Below are positions 7,881-16,074 of a stretch of DNA of 27,388 nucleotides, in pieces. The translations under genes and the position numbers were made by a program. The notes below the pieces were generated by a model. It was not told the origin of the DNA. It worked only from the letters and a program-made list of their open reading frames with translations, and did no database searches. The stretch covers positions 1 through 27,388 of the forward strand of contig JAEZCZ010000019.1 in the NCBI GenBank assembly GCA_023433305.1, given 5' to 3'. The stretch's first letter is position 1; the number at the start of each line of letters is the position of its first letter. The stretch is from Pseudomonadota bacterium. GTDB lineage: Bacteria > Pseudomonadota > Alphaproteobacteria > Sphingomonadales > Sphingomonadaceae.

Positions 7881-9384
7881 CATCGCCGCGGGCCCGGCTC
7901 CCGCGCCGCGCGCCGCGCGCCGCTTCTCGCGTTTCACGCAGGCGACGCGCTGGGCGCGGCGGACGGCGTTCCTCGTGCATCGCTGGCTCGGCATCGGGCT
8001 CGCGCTGCTGATGGCGATCTGGGCGCTGAGCGGCATCACGATGATGTACGTCTCGTTCCCCGAGACCAGCGCCGAGGAGCGCGTGGCTGGCCTTGCGCCG
8101 CTCGACCTTGCGGGTTGCTGCGATCTTGTCGGGTTGCCGGAGGGGGCGATTGACGATGCGACTGTCGAGATGGTCGCCGGCGAACCAGTGCTGCGCTGGC
8201 GCGGCGAGGACGGGCCGGAGCTTGCCGGGCTGGCTGGCCCCGCGCGGCCGATCGGCCCGGAGGTGGCTGCGGACATAGCGGCAACGTACATGCGGCAGGC
8301 CTTCGGCGAAGCGCCGGTGGTCGACGTGGTCCCAATCGATCGCGACCAGTGGACCGTCTATGGCCGCTTCCGCGACCACGCGCCGCTCTACAAGGCAAGC
8401 TTCGCCGACGAGCGAGGAACCGTGCTCTACGTTTCCGGCAAGACGGGCGAGGTGGTGCAGGACACCACAGCCCGCGAGCGCTTCTGGAACTGGCTCGGCG
8501 CGGTGCCGCATTGGCTCTATTTCACCGCCTTCAGAGAGATCCAGCCGCTCTGGTACGACGTCGTCGTCTACGCCTCGCTGCTCGGGATCTTCCTGACCGT
8601 CACGGGAATCTACGTCGGCGTCCGCATGTACGGGCGCGGCCGCCGCAAGTCGCCGTTCCGCGGCATCGCGCTGTGGCACCACTGGACTGGGCTAATCTTC
8701 GGCCTGGCGACGCTCACCTGGGTGCTGAGCGGGCTAGCCTCGATGCAGCCGTGGGGTTGGCTCGAGAGCCGGGGGCCAGGCGAGGAACTGGAGAACCTGG
8801 CGCGGCGGCCCGCCGTCGCAGCCGACGCCGCCGTCTTGGTGAAAGCGCTGGCAGCCCATCCCCGGCAAGGCGTCGTCTCGGCTGAGCTGACGGTCCAGGA
8901 TGGGACGCCCTATGCCATCCTCGTCGGAGCGGACGGTTCGCGCACCCGCGCCTCGCTGCCCGATCTACGTCCGGCGCCGCCCTCGATCACCGAGCTGGTG
9001 GTTCGCGCGAGGCAGGCCAAGCCCGGCGTCCCGCTTGCGTGGCAGGGGACGATCGAGGAAGGCGACGCCTATCACTATAGCCATCACACCCGGGCGATCC
9101 TTCCGGCCTGGCGCGTCATCTATGGCAACAACGACGAGACACGCCTCTATTTCGACCCGCGTACTGCCGAGCTGATCGGCTTCGCCGACGCGCCCGCGCG
9201 CGCGTTCCGCTGGTGGCACTACGGGCTGCACCGGCTGGACTTCGCCGGCCTCAACGCGCGCCCGCTGTGGGATGTGGTGATGCTGCCGCTGATCGCGGGA
9301 ATCTCGCTGCTGTGCGGCCTGGGCGTGTGGATGGGCTTTCGGCGGCTCACCCGCCGCGAGCGCCGATCGCGTGGGCTTTCATAA
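7855..9384 (+). CDS. PepSY-associated TM helix protein, partner of second TonB receptor
   Basis: A 509-residue polytopic PepSY_TM-family protein, longer than the first one and not its duplicate. A basic, Ala/Arg-rich N terminus of about 36 residues precedes TM1 (HRWLGIGLALLMAIWALSGI). A periplasmic domain follows (about 65-210), then TM segments near 240-260, 277-300 and 475-500. Conserved histidines flank or lie in the helices: VHRW, VPHWLY, LWHHW, FRWWHYGLHR. A soluble PepSY-like domain with a YHYSHHTR run sits between helices. Residues 88-89 are adjacent cysteines (LAGCCDLVG) in the periplasmic part, echoing a Cys pair in the receptor. The ATG at 7855 lies inside the receptor gene, 26 bases before its stop, indicating coupled translation. 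Haem binding and metal reduction are plausible from the histidine pattern but inferred. Confidence 0.85.
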   Translation: MSPTASASSIAAGPAPAPRAARRFSRFTQATRWARRTAFLVHRWLGIGLALLMAIWALSGITMMYVSFPETSAEERVAGLAPLDLAGCCDLVGLPEGAIDDATVEMVAGEPVLRWRGEDGPELAGLAGPARPIGPEVAADIAATYMRQAFGEAPVVDVVPIDRDQWTVYGRFRDHAPLYKASFADERGTVLYVSGKTGEVVQDTTARERFWNWLGAVPHWLYFTAFREIQPLWYDVVVYASLLGIFLTVTGIYVGVRMYGRGRRKSPFRGIALWHHWTGLIFGLATLTWVLSGLASMQPWGWLESRGPGEELENLARRPAVAADAAVLVKALAAHPRQGVVSAELTVQDGTPYAILVGADGSRTRASLPDLRPAPPSITELVVRARQAKPGVPLAWQGTIEEGDAYHYSHHTRAILPAWRVIYGNNDETRLYFDPRTAELIGFADAPARAFRWWHYGLHRLDFAGLNARPLWDVVMLPLIAGISLLCGLGVWMGFRRLTRRERRSRGLS

Positions 9385-9387
9385 CCC

Positions 9388-9408
9388 CGGGGCACTTTTC
9401 GGGCCCCG
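9388..9408 (+). terminator. Weak hairpin after second PepSY gene
   Basis: CGGGGC (9388-9393) pairs with GCCCCG (9403-9408) across a nine-base loop, beginning four bases after the stop codon of the PepSY gene. No T-run follows, so it is at best a factor-assisted terminator or an mRNA 3'-end stabiliser. Confidence 0.35.
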
Positions 9409-9497
9409 TCGTAGCGCCGGCGCGTCCTGACGCTTTTGTGCAATCTTCGACACGTAATTAACCATAAGACCCGCGAGTCGCGAAATGGAGTGGTCCC

Positions 9498-9641
9498 GTG
9501 GAAACCCGACTGATCGTCGCTTACGCGTTGATTGTGCTGATGGGGATGGCGGTCGCTTTGATGATCCGCCTCGCGCTTCGTCGGAGGCACGAACATCGAC
9601 AAATGTTGCGTGGCCGCGGCTACAGGCGCCGTCGAACTTAG
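9498..9641 (+). CDS. 47-residue single-pass membrane miniprotein
   Basis: A small gene starting with GTG at 9498, with GGAG (9487-9490) seven bases upstream, and ending in TAG at 9639-9641. The translation begins METRLIVAYALIVLMGMAVA and has one hydrophobic helix (about residues 5-22). A strongly basic tail (about residues 24-46, more than ten Arg, with RLALRRRHEHR and a final YRRRRT) follows. By the positive-inside rule the tail would be cytoplasmic and the N terminus outside. It lies between the PepSY gene and rimO and ends ten bases before the convergent rimO stop. The good ribosome binding site, coherent topology and an AT-rich patch about 35-45 bases upstream support a real gene. No family was recognised and no function is proposed. 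Confidence 0.6.
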   Translation: METRLIVAYALIVLMGMAVALMIRLALRRRHEHRQMLRGRGYRRRRT

Positions 9642-9651
9642 CGCGACGTTC

Positions 9652-11052
9652 TCAAGCCGAAGCGGAGATCACGCCGAACAGGTCGTGGGCGTCCGCGTCT
9701 TCGATCCGGACGTCAACGATGTCGCCCGCTTTCAGGCCGGCCGGCACATTGCGCAGGAACACCTGACCGTCGATTTCGGGCGCGTCGGCCTGGCTGCGGC
9801 CCGTCGCGCCGAGATCCCCGTCCTCGTCGGGCTCGCCGACCTCGTCGATGATCACCGGCACCGTGCGACCGATCTTCGCCTGCAGCTTGGCGGCGCTAAT
9901 CCGCTCGGTCACTTCCATGATCCGCGCGTAGCGCTCTTCCTTGATCGCCTCCGGCACCGCGTCCGGCAGGGCATTGGCCTGAGCGCCCGCCACGGGTTCG
10001 AAGCGGAATGCGCCGACGCGGTCGAGCTGCGCCTCCTCGAGCCAATCGAGCAGGTACTGGAAGTCATCCTCGGTCTCGCCCGGGAAGCCCACCACGAAGC
10101 TGCTGCGGATGGCGATGTCGGGGCATACGCCCCTCCACTGCTTCAAGCGCTCAAGCACCCTGGCTTCGTTCGCGGGTCGTTTCATCGCGCGCAGAACTTT
10201 CGGGCTGGCATGCTGAAACGGAATGTCGAGGTAGGGCGTGAGCAATCCCTCGGCCATTAGCGGGATGACCTGGTCGACGTGCGGATAGGGATAGACGTAG
10301 TGCAGGCGAACCCACGGGACGGCGCCGTCCGGCGTGCGCAACTGCCCGAGCTCACGGGCAAGATCCGTCATGTGCGCGCGGACCGGGTGGCCTCGCCACA
10401 TGCGCTCCTCATGGCGGGTGTCGACGCCGTAGGCGCTGGTGTCCTGGCTGATGACCAGCAGTTCCTTCGTTCCCGCCGCCACGAGCTTTTCGGCCTCGCG
10501 CAGCACCGCATCGATGCGCCGGCTCACCAACTTCCCGCGCAGTTGGGGGATGATGCAGAACGCGCAGGAGTGGTTGCAGCCTTCGGAAATCTTGAGGTAG
10601 CTGTAGTGCCGAGGGGTCAGCTTGATGCCGGCTTCGTCGGGTTGCGGGATCAGGTCCACGAAAGGCCCTTGCGTCGGCGGTGCCGCGTCGTGGACCGCCT
10701 CGACGACCTGCTCGTACTGGTGGGCGCCCGTCACCGCCAGCACTTGTGGGAAGCGGGCGCGGATCGTCTCCGCCTCTTCGCCCATGCAGCCGGTCACGAT
10801 CACCCGGCCGTTCTCCGCGATCGCCTCGCCGATCGCCTCGAGGCTCTCTTCCATGGCGGAATCGAGGAAGCCGCAGGTGTTGACGAGGACCACGTCGGCG
10901 CCCTGGTAATCTGCGCTCATCGCGTAGCCGTCGGCGCGTAGCTTGGTCAGGATGCGCTCGGAATCCACCAGGTTCTTGGGACAGCCGAGGCTGACCATGC
11001 CGATTTTCTTCGCCTCCGGAATGGAGCGAACCTGAGGAGTCGTCGCTGTCAC
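9652..11052 (-). CDS. rimO: Ribosomal protein uS12 methylthiotransferase RimO
   Basis: A 466-residue radical-SAM methylthiotransferase that adds a beta-methylthio group to a conserved Asp of ribosomal protein S12. The N-terminal MTTase domain has its three cluster cysteines in SLGCPKN (C24), NTCGF (C60) and TGCMG (C89). The radical SAM core carries CNHSCAFC (C159, C163, C166), followed by IPQLRGKLVSR. The C-terminal TRAM domain spans about residues 395-460. SLGCPKN with NTCGF and the overall length separate RimO from the tRNA enzyme MiaB. The start is GTG at 11052; no strong Shine-Dalgarno is visible and the first methionine inside (residue 19) is too late because it would sit within the MTTase domain. 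It is transcribed divergently from the DUF1761-like gene with 68 bases between them. Confidence 0.97.
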   Translation of the reverse strand: MTATTPQVRSIPEAKKIGMVSLGCPKNLVDSERILTKLRADGYAMSADYQGADVVLVNTCGFLDSAMEESLEAIGEAIAENGRVIVTGCMGEEAETIRARFPQVLAVTGAHQYEQVVEAVHDAAPPTQGPFVDLIPQPDEAGIKLTPRHYSYLKISEGCNHSCAFCIIPQLRGKLVSRRIDAVLREAEKLVAAGTKELLVISQDTSAYGVDTRHEERMWRGHPVRAHMTDLARELGQLRTPDGAVPWVRLHYVYPYPHVDQVIPLMAEGLLTPYLDIPFQHASPKVLRAMKRPANEARVLERLKQWRGVCPDIAIRSSFVVGFPGETEDDFQYLLDWLEEAQLDRVGAFRFEPVAGAQANALPDAVPEAIKEERYARIMEVTERISAAKLQAKIGRTVPVIIDEVGEPDEDGDLGATGRSQADAPEIDGQVFLRNVPAGLKAGDIVDVRIEDADAHDLFGVISASA

Positions 11053-11120
11053 GATGGCGGCGCCCCTACACGCAAAGCGCCCGTTCCGCTAGCGTCGAGT
11101 GGAGCGGAGGAGGGAAGGGC

Positions 11121-11513
11121 ATGAACTGGCTGGCGATCGGCGTGGGCACGGCGGCGTTCTTCGTGGTCGGGGCGGTCTGGTACACGGCGCTGTTCGGGCG
11201 CGCGTGGCAGCGGGAAGTGGGGTTGAGCGACGAGCAGCTCAAGGCCGGTGCGAACATGCCGCTCATCTTCGGGCTGTGCTTCCTGCTCGAATTCCTGGTG
11301 GTCATGACGCTCGGGCACCTGTTCGCGCGCCTCGATCCGAACCCGCGCGCAACGATGATGATCGCGACCGGTTTCGGCCTGACCATCATGTCGCCGGCGA
11401 TCGGGATCAGCTATCTCTATATGCGCAAGCCGCTGAAGCTATTCCTGATTGATGCCGGTCACTTTGTGGTGGGGATGGCGGCGGTCGGCCTGGTTTTCGT
11501 GCTGCTCGACTGA
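11121..11513 (+). CDS. DUF1761-like small integral membrane protein
   Basis: A 130-residue protein with four predicted membrane helices: residues 1-22, 50-70, 78-98 and 107-129. The N terminus MNWLAIGVGTAAFFVVGAVW followed by YTALFGRAW and a short acidic loop (VGLSDEQL) matches the DUF1761 family, whose members are about this length and whose function is unknown. A strong purine-rich Shine-Dalgarno (GGAGGAGGGA, 11106-11115) precedes the ATG. It is a single-gene unit, divergent from rimO and convergent with the channel gene, with a hairpin in the 18-base gap downstream. Confidence 0.8.
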   Translation: MNWLAIGVGTAAFFVVGAVWYTALFGRAWQREVGLSDEQLKAGANMPLIFGLCFLLEFLVVMTLGHLFARLDPNPRATMMIATGFGLTIMSPAIGISYLYMRKPLKLFLIDAGHFVVGMAAVGLVFVLLD

Positions 11514-11514
11514 A

Positions 11515-11531
11515 GGGCAGGGGTCCTGCCT
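11515..11531. terminator. Compact hairpin filling the gap between convergent genes
   Basis: GGCAGG (11516-11521) pairs perfectly with CCTGCC (11525-11530) over a three-base loop, with a G-T pair extending the stem. It occupies almost exactly the 18 bases between the stop codons of the DUF1761-like gene and the convergent channel gene, so it could end transcription from both sides. There is no T-run. Confidence 0.45.
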
Positions 11532-12611
11532 CTATGCCTGCAACTCGCGCTCGGTTTCGCCCGTGGGCAGGATTTCCACCACGATATCACCAGCCTCTAG
11601 AGACCGGGCCTCAGTCTCCCAGAAGCCGTAGGGGTGCCCATTGCGATAAACCCGCAGCCCGCGGCCGCCGCTGGCCAATTGGTCCAGGGACTTGCCGACT
11701 TCTTCGCTCCTGACCGGTCGTTCGACGAGTTGCACCCGCCCGGTCACCGTGGCGAGGTCAGCCAGGTAATCGGCGATGTGAGCGCCTTGCGCGCTGCCGG
11801 CCAGCAATAGACCAGTGAAGCGTACCGGGTTGATCACGTTGTCCGCCCCGGCCTGATGGGCCAGCAGCTCGTTGTCCGCCGCGCGGATTACCACGCTGAT
11901 CGGCACATGCGGCGCGAGGTGCTGGACGGTCAGGACGATCAGGATCGAGGAATCGTCGCGCCCTGCGGAAACCAGCACGCTCTGCGCCTTGTCTATCCGC
12001 ACCGCCATGAGGTGCTCGTCGCGCGTGGCATCGGCCTCGATCACGTTGCAGCCGACCTGCTCGGCGGCGGCTAGGCGCTCGCGGGAAGTGTCCATCACCA
12101 CGATGCAGCGCGGGTCGGTTCCCCGCGCGATCAGTTCGGCGACGGCTTCCGAGCCCGAGACTCCATAGCCGAGGACCACGATATGATCGGCGAGCTTTTG
12201 CTGTATGCGGGCCATGCGCCATTTCTCCCAGCCGCGCTTGATGACGAAACTATAGGCTGCCCCGATGAAGATGAGCAGCACGAGGATGCGGACCGGCGTG
12301 ACGATGATCGATTCGACCAGCCGCGTCTGGTCGGTGACCGGCACGATGTCTCCGTATCCGGTCGTCGTGACCGAGATCATCGTGAAATAGACCACGTCGA
12401 GGAAGCTGACGTGTCCGTCGATCTGGTCGCGCAGTCCGTCGCGATCGAGCCAGTGGACGAGGATCACAACCGAGATCAGCGCCAGCGCCGCGCCGAACCG
12501 CAAGCCGACGTCGCCCCAGACCGGGATGTTGATGGCGCGGCGAAGCGGGGTGAACGCCCGGGCCCGGACCGCCTCTGTGTGACGCTGCCAAGCGCTGGGT
12601 GGCTTCGCCAT
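11532..12611 (-). CDS. Two-TM potassium-type channel with cytoplasmic RCK/TrkA domain
   Basis: A 359-residue Kch/MthK-like channel. After a short basic N terminus, TM1 spans about residues 35-54. The pore loop has TTTGYGD at 82-88, the potassium selectivity filter, and TM2 spans about 100-122. There are no S1-S4 voltage-sensor helices. The cytoplasmic RCK_N domain begins HIVVLGYGVSG (Rossmann glycines at 148-153) with an acidic residue at the end of the second strand (VVMD), implying nucleotide binding. A TrkA-C-like domain follows from about 275 to the end. It is the last gene of a serS-surE-channel run; the ATG is 17 bases after the surE stop with a GAGGGG Shine-Dalgarno. It should conduct potassium (or a similar cation) with gating by a ligand on the RCK ring. 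Direction of flow and ligand are not readable. Confidence 0.88.
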   Translation of the reverse strand: MAKPPSAWQRHTEAVRARAFTPLRRAINIPVWGDVGLRFGAALALISVVILVHWLDRDGLRDQIDGHVSFLDVVYFTMISVTTTGYGDIVPVTDQTRLVESIIVTPVRILVLLIFIGAAYSFVIKRGWEKWRMARIQQKLADHIVVLGYGVSGSEAVAELIARGTDPRCIVVMDTSRERLAAAEQVGCNVIEADATRDEHLMAVRIDKAQSVLVSAGRDDSSILIVLTVQHLAPHVPISVVIRAADNELLAHQAGADNVINPVRFTGLLLAGSAQGAHIADYLADLATVTGRVQLVERPVRSEEVGKSLDQLASGGRGLRVYRNGHPYGFWETEARSLEAGDIVVEILPTGETERELQA

Positions 12612-12628
12612 CGCTCAGCGCCCCTCGT

Positions 12629-13384
12629 TCACGCGACGTAGCTTTCCGCAAGCGTGCCGATCGACGCGTGATGAGTCAGATCGAGGTGCAGCGGAGTCAC
12701 CGAGATATATCCATCGCCGATCGCCTCGAGATCCGTCCCGTGGTCGAGCGTGTGCTCGACGTCCTGCAGACCGAACCAGTAGTAGTGGCGCCCGCGCGGG
12801 TCGGTGCCTTCCTGGAGCGAGCCGCGGGCGTAGTCATGGAAGCCCTGGCGCACGACACGGATACCCTTGACCGCATCGGCGGCGAGCGGCGGGAAGTTGA
12901 CGTTCACCATCGTCCGCTTTGCCATCCGCAGGTCGAGTAGGGGCGCGAGCACTTTCGCCGCCCAACCCTCCGCGGCGCTGAATGCGTTGCCGCCGTCGCG
13001 GATCGCCTGGCTCAGGGCCACCGCGGGAATCCCCGCCAGCGCCGCTTCCATCGCCGCCGAGATCGTGCCGGAATACGTAATGTCGTCGGCCAGGTTCTCG
13101 CCGTTGTTGATGCCGGAGATCACCAGGTCCGGCCGCCGATCCGCGAACAGCTTGCGCAAGGCGAGGTTGACCGCATCGGTTGGGGTGCCGGTAACCGAGA
13201 ACCGCCGCTCGCCATGCTCGCGCAGGCGGACCGGCAGATGCAGCGTCAGCGAGTGGCCAGCGCCTGAATTTTCCTCGGCAGGAGCGCAGACCCAGACATC
13301 GTCCGACAGCTCGGCGGCGATCTTTTCGAGCAGCGCCAGTCCGGGCGCAAAGATGCCGTCGTCGTTCGTGAGGAGGATGCGCAT
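12629..13384 (-). CDS. surE: 5'/3'-nucleotidase SurE
   Basis: A 251-residue survival protein SurE, a metal-dependent nucleoside monophosphate phosphatase. The N terminus MRILLTNDDGIFAPGL carries the Asp pair that binds the divalent metal. Further family motifs are ENSGAGHSLTL, TGTPTDAVNLAL and SGINNGENLADDITYSGTISAAMEA, followed by VNVNFP. Length is normal for the family. The ATG at 13384 overlaps the serS stop by one base (TGATG), so it is coupled to serS. The same frame is open far upstream inside serS, but that part is a shadow. Family assignment is firm. Confidence 0.97.
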   Translation of the reverse strand: MRILLTNDDGIFAPGLALLEKIAAELSDDVWVCAPAEENSGAGHSLTLHLPVRLREHGERRFSVTGTPTDAVNLALRKLFADRRPDLVISGINNGENLADDITYSGTISAAMEAALAGIPAVALSQAIRDGGNAFSAAEGWAAKVLAPLLDLRMAKRTMVNVNFPPLAADAVKGIRVVRQGFHDYARGSLQEGTDPRGRHYYWFGLQDVEHTLDHGTDLEAIGDGYISVTPLHLDLTHHASIGTLAESYVA

Positions 13385-14664
13385 CAGGCCTGTGACACCA
13401 GGCGGTCGAGCCCGCCGGTATAGGCCCGCAGAGCCTCCGGCACGTCCACGCTGCCGTCCTCCTGCTGGTAATTCTCCAGCACGGCCACCAGCGTCCGCCC
13501 TACCGCGAGGCCCGAGCCGTTGAGCGTGTGCGCGAACGCGGTGCCCTTCTGTCCCTCCGGCCGGTAGCGTGCATTCATGCGCCGGGCCTGGAAATCCCCG
13601 CACCACGAGACCGAGCTGATCTCGCGATAGGCGCCCTGTCCCGGCAGCCAGACCTCGAGGTCGTAAGTCTTGCGTGCGCCGAAGCCCATGTCGCCCGAGC
13701 AGAGCAGTATCCTGCGATAAGGCAGGCCGAGCGCTTCCAGAACCAGCTCCGCCGAGCGGACCATATGCTCGTGCTCGGCCTGCCAGTCGTCGGGCCGGCA
13801 GATCGCCACCAGCTCGACCTTCTCGAACTGGTGCTGGCGGATGTAGCCGCGCGTGTCCTTGCCCGCCGCACCCGCTTCCGAGCGGAAGCACGGGGTGAGG
13901 GCGGTGAGGCGAATGGGCTGAGCAAGGTCGCCGAGAATTTGCTCGCGCACGGAGTTGGTCAGGCTGACTTCGGCGGTGGGGATGAGCCAGCGGCCGTCGG
14001 TGGTGCGGAACAGGTCGTCGGCGAACTTCGGAAGTTGCCCCGTACCGAACACCGCCTCGTCGCGAACCAGCAGCGGCGGCGCGCATTCGGTGTAGCCGCG
14101 CTGCGTCGTCTGCAGATCGAGCATGAACTGCGCCAGCGCCCTCTGCAGGCGCGCCATCTGCCCGCGCAGGAAGGCGAAGCGTGCGCCCGACATCGCGGCG
14201 GCGGCTTCGAAGTCGAGCCCGAGTGCCGGGCCGATGTCGGCATGCTCCCTGGCGGCAAACGAAAAAGTGCGCGGCTCGCCCCAGCGCGCCACCTCGACGT
14301 TGTCGTTCTCGTCCTCGCCGGCAGGGACGTCGTCCGCCGGGATGTTGGGCAGCGCGGCGAGCAGGCCGTCGAGCTTGGCGCTCAGCGCGCGGTCCTCTTC
14401 CTCGAGCGCGGGCATCGTGTCCTTCAGCGTCGCGACTTCCGCCTTGAGCGCCTCGGCGGTTGCGGTGTCTCCCTTGCCCATTGCCGCGCCAATGGCCTTC
14501 GACGCATCGTTGCGCCGTGCCTGCGCCTCTTGCACGCGCGTTGTTACCGCGCGGCGGCGCTCGTCGATCCCCAGGATGCGGGCAGCGGCAGGCTCTGCGC
14601 CTCTGCGTGCCAGCCCGGCATCGAAAGCATCGGGATTTTCGCGGATGGAACGCAAGTCGTGCAT
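13384..14664 (-). CDS. serS: Seryl-tRNA synthetase
   Basis: A 426-residue class II synthetase that charges tRNA-Ser (and tRNA-Sec where present). The N-terminal antiparallel coiled-coil arm that grips the long variable arm of the tRNA covers about residues 30-100. The catalytic domain has class II motif 2 (TPCFRSEAGAAGKDTRGYIR, with the Glu and Arg that bind ATP) and motif 3 (NGSGLAVGRTLVAVLENYQ, with the invariant Arg). Length is typical. The ATG at 14664 begins MHDLRSIRENP, the canonical start. It is the first gene of a serS-surE-channel run and is divergent from the sulfotransferase; the 126-base gap between them must hold its promoter, but none was identified with confidence. Confidence 0.98.
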   Translation of the reverse strand: MHDLRSIRENPDAFDAGLARRGAEPAAARILGIDERRRAVTTRVQEAQARRNDASKAIGAAMGKGDTATAEALKAEVATLKDTMPALEEEDRALSAKLDGLLAALPNIPADDVPAGEDENDNVEVARWGEPRTFSFAAREHADIGPALGLDFEAAAAMSGARFAFLRGQMARLQRALAQFMLDLQTTQRGYTECAPPLLVRDEAVFGTGQLPKFADDLFRTTDGRWLIPTAEVSLTNSVREQILGDLAQPIRLTALTPCFRSEAGAAGKDTRGYIRQHQFEKVELVAICRPDDWQAEHEHMVRSAELVLEALGLPYRRILLCSGDMGFGARKTYDLEVWLPGQGAYREISSVSWCGDFQARRMNARYRPEGQKGTAFAHTLNGSGLAVGRTLVAVLENYQQEDGSVDVPEALRAYTGGLDRLVSQA

Positions 14665-14790
14665 GGCCGCCGCCTATGCCCGTTGGCCGGCGGGATTGTC
14701 CAGCCGGGAACCGGGTTGCGGCTCGCGGATAATCTTGCCAACCAGAGTGAAGGCCGCGGCCGGCACGTCAACGCCAACGGGAAAGACAGA

Positions 14791-16065
14791 TTGACCGAAG
14801 CGACAACCTGTCCGCCGCGGCGTACCCGCTTTATCGATACGATGAACGTCGCGATGGGCTTGGCGCGAAAGTGCGGTCTCGCGGACCAGCCCGTGCTGGA
14901 GAAAGAGACGCTCTGCCGCCGCGCCTGCGAATTCACCGGCCTCGACGATTTCGGTGACCGCTGGTTCGAGAGGCCGCTCGAGGTTCTCCTCGATGCCATC
15001 CGGTCCGAGGCTCGGCTCAATCCAGCCGGCGAGTGGTCTGCGCGCGCGCAAATCGAGAAGATGTTGGTCGATCGGCTGCTTGCCGAACAATGGTTCGCCC
15101 GCCACCCGGAGATCCTCGCCCGTCCGATGCCGCATCCAGTCATCGTGGTGGGGCCGATGCGCTCAGGCACCACGCGGATGCATCGCCTGCTGGCGGCCGA
15201 TCATCGCTTCAGCCACTTGCGCAATTTCGAGACCATCAGCCCCGTGCCGCGCCCCGGTTTCGAGCCCGGCGGACCCGACTTCAGGATCACGCTGGCGGCG
15301 CGCATCCTGCGCGTTGCGCGGCTCGCCAATCCGCGGACGCTGACCATTCATCCGACGGGGCCGATGGAACCCGAGGAAGAGCTCGGTCTTCTGGTGCACA
15401 GCTTCTGGAGCACCAAGCACGACGCACAGTGGTGGGTGCCGAGCTATGGCCGCTGGTGCGAGAAGCAGGATCCGACGCCGGCCTACGAGCAGATGGTGCG
15501 GCTGCTCAAGCTTATCGGATGGTCGCAGCAGGCCTCCAGCCTGCGGCCGTGGGTCCTGAAGACGCCGCAGCACATGCTCGACCTGCCGGTCCTGATGAAG
15601 ATTTTCCCCGACGCCCGGCTGATCTTCACGCATCGCGATCCGCTCGCGGTGGTCGGCAGCGCCGCTTCGCTCGCCTGGAACCAGACGATCATTTACTCCG
15701 ATCATGCCAATGCGCGAGCCGTCGGGCAGGAATGGCTGCGCAAGACCCGGTTGCAGATCGATCGCATGCGCGCCGCGCGTGACCGCATTCCCGCCGAGCG
15801 CCGGATCGATGTGCAATATGAAGACATGGACCGCGATTGGAGCGGCACGATGAGGCGGGTTTACCGGTTCCTCGGGCTCGACATCGAGCCGGTGCTGCCC
15901 GCGATGCAAGCTTACCAGAAACGCACCGCCGCGTTGAAACGACGGCCGCATCGCTACAGCCTCGAAGCGTTCGGCCTTCGCCCGGGCCGCGTGCTCGAAG
16001 AATTGGGCGACTACGTGCGGACGTATGGCATTTCGATCGAAGACCGCGCGGCCGCGGCGGTTTGA
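14791..16065 (+). CDS. Sulfotransferase family protein (PAPS-dependent type)
   Basis: A protein of about 424 residues. A helical N-terminal region includes ACEFTGLDDFGDRWFERPLEVLL, a signature seen ahead of the catalytic domain in actinobacterial and sphingomonad sulfotransferases. The catalytic domain has the 5'-phosphosulfate loop at about 117-130 (VIVVGPMRSGTTRMHRLL) and the 3'-phosphate motif region LIFTHRDPLAVVGS, then WVLKTPQHM between them. It would transfer sulfate from PAPS to an unknown acceptor (lipid, sugar or small molecule). The start is uncertain: TTG at 14791 has a modest GGGAAAG upstream; ATG at 14842 lacks one but gives a shorter N terminus. The open frame runs far upstream antisense to serS, and that part is a shadow. 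It is a single gene, convergent with the mnh operon, with only nine bases between stop codons. Confidence 0.85.
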   Translation: MTEATTCPPRRTRFIDTMNVAMGLARKCGLADQPVLEKETLCRRACEFTGLDDFGDRWFERPLEVLLDAIRSEARLNPAGEWSARAQIEKMLVDRLLAEQWFARHPEILARPMPHPVIVVGPMRSGTTRMHRLLAADHRFSHLRNFETISPVPRPGFEPGGPDFRITLAARILRVARLANPRTLTIHPTGPMEPEEELGLLVHSFWSTKHDAQWWVPSYGRWCEKQDPTPAYEQMVRLLKLIGWSQQASSLRPWVLKTPQHMLDLPVLMKIFPDARLIFTHRDPLAVVGSAASLAWNQTIIYSDHANARAVGQEWLRKTRLQIDRMRAARDRIPAERRIDVQYEDMDRDWSGTMRRVYRFLGLDIEPVLPAMQAYQKRTAALKRRPHRYSLEAFGLRPGRVLEELGDYVRTYGISIEDRAAAAV

Positions 16066-16074
16066 GCGGACTCG

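Noticed and set aside
13528..14790. A long upstream extension of the sulfotransferase frame
   Set aside because: It runs antisense through serS and carries no sulfotransferase-like features; the family N terminus begins after 14791.
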